A stretch of DNA of 64,000 nt from Treponema primitia ZAS-2 (lineage in GTDB: Bacteria; Spirochaetota; Spirochaetia; Treponematales; Breznakiellaceae): assembly GCF_000214375.1 (NCBI RefSeq), contig NC_015578.1, positions 620,001 to 684,000 on the forward strand, written 5' to 3'. Position numbers and translations under genes: made by a program. Below are positions 61,817-64,000 of the stretch, piece after piece. Each line of letters opens with the position of its first letter. Position 1 is the first letter of the stretch. The notes under the pieces were generated by a model. It was not told the DNA's origin. It ran no database searches and worked only from the letters and a program-made list of their open reading frames with translations.

Positions 61817-62491
61817 ATGGTATGGAGGTGGCGTATTATCAGCTTTATTGAGCCTTTGATCCTCTATTGGGTCGTTTTTCTCCCGGTTTGGGGGGCGGGG
61901 TTTGCTCCGGAAGCTGTTGCAGGGGCGGTGGAGTACGTCCCCTTTGTCCCGATGGCGGAATTGGGGCGCATTTTTACTTACAATGTCCCGGCCCTGGCCC
62001 TGGTCTGGTACCTGCTTGCCCGTTCCCGGAGCGTTTCTCTGGGCGATCTGGCGCCCCGTCGGCGGGATCTGGGCTGCTTTCTCCTGGCTTTTCCGGGGCT
62101 TTTGGTGCTGGGCAGCTTGGTTGCCCTAGGGGCGTCCCTTTTCCCTGAGCTGCCTTCTCCGCTTATTGGGGCGCCCCGGGGACCCGCCGCCTTTCTGGTC
62201 ATGGCCCTGTCCGCCCTGAGTACGGGCTATCTGGAAGAAAGCTATTTCCGGTTCTACCTGTTTACCCGGTTCAAAGAAGGGGGTGTGGGCCCGGTGAAGG
62301 GGCTGCTGTGTTCCAGCGTCCTTTTTGCCCTTTGCCATCTGTACGAGGGGCCTTTGGGGGTGTTGAATGCCTTTTTAGCCGGGGCGTTTCTGTTTGCGCT
62401 CTTTGCCCGGCGGCGATCCCTACATGGGTTGGCTTGGGCTCACGGGGGGTATAATGCCTTTGTCTATATCTGGACAGCTCTGTCCCTGTAG
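61817..62491 (+). CDS. CPBP-family intramembrane metalloprotease
   Basis: 224 residues from the ATG at 61817, about six helices. CPBP (Abi/CAAX protease) motifs: EESYFRFYLF (E-E-x3-R), FALCHLYEG and HGLAWAHGGYN with the metal-binding residues. Targets unknown. Longer frames (to 61646) read through sequence upstream of the PilZ gene and lack a ribosome site; the chosen start follows a GGGGCGGGA stretch, so this start is only moderately sure. Confidence 0.8.
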   Translation: MVWRWRIISFIEPLILYWVVFLPVWGAGFAPEAVAGAVEYVPFVPMAELGRIFTYNVPALALVWYLLARSRSVSLGDLAPRRRDLGCFLLAFPGLLVLGSLVALGASLFPELPSPLIGAPRGPAAFLVMALSALSTGYLEESYFRFYLFTRFKEGGVGPVKGLLCSSVLFALCHLYEGPLGVLNAFLAGAFLFALFARRRSLHGLAWAHGGYNAFVYIWTALSL

Positions 62492-62542
62492 GATGGCTTA
62501 TAGTTCGCAGAGGGATGGACCCGGCTCGCTGGGGGAGACTTT

Positions 62543-63055
62543 TTAGTTCCGGGTGATTACCTTACCACGCTGTCCGGTCAGTTCCAGGTAAGCCATATCC
62601 GCCAGGCCGAACTTGGCGTTTTTCGTATAGGTCTCGGCGTATTTGTCGTAGAGCATATCTTCGTACATATTTCCCGCAAAGCTGTCGTCCATGAGGCCGC
62701 TTTTTTGGACCGTGCCCCGCATGCCGGTGATGAGGGTTTTTACCAGGAAGGTTTCCAGGGACAGGCACTGTTCGTAGAGCTTGTCCTCCCGGTCTATCAC
62801 AGGCTTGCGGGTCGAAAAGGGGATCGTCCTAGTTTCCGACGCAGCTCTGTCCCCGGCGGCTTCGTCGCCCATAGTGGCGTTGTCCACAGTGGGGACAGAG
62901 CTCAAGATTTCGTCCATCTTTGCCTGTTCCAGGAGCGCTGCGAAGGCATTGTTTCCGCTCTCCGTCCCCGCCGCCGGGGTCGCCGTAGCAGTCGGCGCTT
63001 TCACCTCGAACCGGCTTTCATTCAGATAATAGGAACCCAGGGCGCTGATATCCAT
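62543..63055 (-). CDS. Flagellar rod-binding protein (FlgJ N-terminal domain type)
   Basis: 170 residues. The C-terminal half has the rod-binding domain (LYEQCLSLETFLVKTLITGMRGTV, MYEDMLYDKYAETYTKNAKFGLADMAYLEL). It has no muramidase domain, as is usual outside enterobacteria. It should help rod assembly in the periplasm. It is 12 bp behind flgG. Confidence 0.88.
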   Translation of the reverse strand: MDISALGSYYLNESRFEVKAPTATATPAAGTESGNNAFAALLEQAKMDEILSSVPTVDNATMGDEAAGDRAASETRTIPFSTRKPVIDREDKLYEQCLSLETFLVKTLITGMRGTVQKSGLMDDSFAGNMYEDMLYDKYAETYTKNAKFGLADMAYLELTGQRGKVITRN

Positions 63056-63067
63056 CTACTCCCCCGC

Positions 63068-63865
63068 CTAGCGCTTCAGGCTCGTGGCGGTGCCGAGCAT
63101 GTTGTCGCTGGTCTGTATGGTCTTGGAGTTGAACTCGTAGGCGCGCTGGGCAACGATGAGGTCCACCATCTCCCGCACCACCGACACATTGGACATTTCC
63201 AGGAATTTGTGTTCCAGCCGTCCCATGCCCTCATACCCGGGCTGGCCGGGAATGGGTTCACCGGAGGCCTGGGTCACCTTGTAGAGGTTTTCGCCCACCG
63301 AGTTGAGGCCCACCGGGTTGGGGAAGCGGTAGAGTTCCATCTGGCCCACCTGGACGGTTTCATCCCCGGAGGCGGGGGTCTTCACTTCCACCCGGCCGTC
63401 CCGGGCAATGGTGATGGTCTGGGGCAGGAAGTTTTCGGGCATCACAATATCCGGAAGCACCCAGTAGCCGTTGGAGGTGACCAGCCGGCCGTTTTCGTCC
63501 ACCTTGAAGGCGCCGTCCCGGGTATAGCCGTAGGAGCCGTCGTAGGTCTGGATGCGGAAAAAGCCTTCCCCATTGATTGCCACATCGTAGACGTTCTCCG
63601 TGCTCTGGAGGGAGCCCTGGGTGAACATCCGCTGGGTGGCGGCAAGTTTGACCCCGTGGCCCATCTGGACCCCCACGGGAACCACCGTGTCTTCCGTGGC
63701 AGGGGTGCCGGCGGTTCTCACGGTCTGATAAAGCAGGTCCTCAAAATCAGAGCGGACCTTCTTGAAGCCCGAAGTGTTCACGTTTGCCAGGTTATTGGAA
63801 ATCGTATCAATATTGGCCTGCTGGCCAATCATGCCGGACGCGCCGGTCCATAAACTCCGTACCAT
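63068..63865 (-). CDS. flgG: Flagellar distal rod protein
   Basis: 265 residues. N-terminal rod motif (RSLWTGASGMIGQQANIDTISNNLANVNTSGFKK), the FlgG domain (GEGFFRIQTYDGSYGYTRDGAFKVDENGRLVTSNGYWV) and the C-terminal EMVDLIVAQRAYEFNSKTIQTSDNML. The length matches FlgG. AGGGTAGG precedes the ATG. It is preceded by flgF in the same direction. Confidence 0.95.
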   Translation of the reverse strand: MVRSLWTGASGMIGQQANIDTISNNLANVNTSGFKKVRSDFEDLLYQTVRTAGTPATEDTVVPVGVQMGHGVKLAATQRMFTQGSLQSTENVYDVAINGEGFFRIQTYDGSYGYTRDGAFKVDENGRLVTSNGYWVLPDIVMPENFLPQTITIARDGRVEVKTPASGDETVQVGQMELYRFPNPVGLNSVGENLYKVTQASGEPIPGQPGYEGMGRLEHKFLEMSNVSVVREMVDLIVAQRAYEFNSKTIQTSDNMLGTATSLKR

Positions 63866-63880
63866 CTGTTACCTACCCTT

Positions 63881-64000
63881 TTATCCGAATTTCGCTGTTT
63901 GATTGAGCAAGACCCCGAGCATGGAATCCTCGCTCTGTACCATCTTCTGATTCGCCTCGTAGGCGCGGTTTACTTCTATCATTTGGACCATTTCCATGAC
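63881..64000 (-). CDS. flgF: Flagellar rod protein FlgF-like, C-terminal fragment at window edge
   Basis: Only the last 39 codons are visible: [20 protein letters not shown]...[17 protein letters not shown], the C-terminal helix of flagellar rod/hook proteins. The place directly before flgG identifies it as flgF (inference). The N-terminus lies beyond position 64000. Confidence 0.8.
   Translation of the reverse strand, partial: VMEMVQMIEVNRAYEANQKMVQSEDSMLGVLLNQTAKFG

Noticed and set aside
62705-63853. 382-residue plus-strand frame
   Set aside because: Antisense of flgG and the rod-binding gene; His/Gly-rich shadow.
1-64000. CRISPR arrays, insertion sequences, prophage, rRNA
   Set aside because: No regular repeat-spacer array, transposase, integrase or rRNA sequence was recognised in the window.

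Overview
The window reads as a free-living, gut-type spirochete, most likely a termite-gut Treponema of the T. primitia / T. azotonutricia kind. This is an inference from gene content: a flgF-flgG-rod-binding-protein cluster at the right edge, many lipoproteins with spirochete-type lipoboxes, a DUF2259-type secreted protein, a large Ig-like/propeller lipoprotein, a type III glutamine synthetase, amtB-PII with a NifA-like activator, and a nitrogenase-like operon. Coding DNA is moderately GC-rich, with AT-rich spacers and a few AT-rich, probably acquired genes. No rRNA, IS element, prophage or CRISPR array was seen; there is one tRNA (Leu, UAA).

Left part (1-11.5 kb): a nitrogenase-like HDK operon is divergent from a peptide/metal-type ABC importer. 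In the importer one polypeptide fuses permease and both ATPases, and it is followed by a NicO-type nickel/cobalt permease. A convergent operon encodes a PacL-like small membrane protein, a CtpC-like P1B-ATPase and a small HMA-like protein. The HDK proteins keep the ligands for a [4Fe-4S] reductase (three Cys on D, one on K) but not the FeMo-cofactor ligands. Similar TTAG/CTAA repeats precede the HDK/ABC and P-ATPase transcripts, suggesting one metal-responsive regulon. This is the best candidate for an undescribed system. Then (11.6-19.6 kb) come a low-GC half-size EamA transporter, a nucleoside ABC system (BmpA-type) with a secreted 5'-nucleotidase, and a small lipoprotein.

Middle (19.8-42.5 kb): tatD, tRNA-Leu, glnN with a sigma54 promoter, a NarL-type two-component pair enclosing a large Ig/propeller lipoprotein gene with a 19-bp poly-G tract upstream, a toxin-antitoxin patch with decayed genes, then amtB-PII behind a near-perfect sigma54 promoter beside a NifA-like activator. 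Nitrogen assimilation genes are therefore concentrated between 21 and 34.5 kb. Two envelope proteins, thioredoxin, MetNI and a hybrid kinase/HD-GYP pair follow.

Right part (42.6-64 kb): a pyrimidine operon pyrBICKD (pyrF nearby) starts with a leader ORF and terminator that look like UTP-sensing pyrBI attenuation. Next are a salvage operon pncA-pncB-uridine-kinase-like, an ATPase/DUF234 gene, and a tightly packed run (rluD-like, membrane protein, yggS, rsmA, comEC-like). A PilZ protein, a CPBP protease and flagellar rod genes end the window. A short palindromic repeat family lies at several places, in three cases inside reading frames (nitrogenase-like K, a lipoprotein, the pyr leader).
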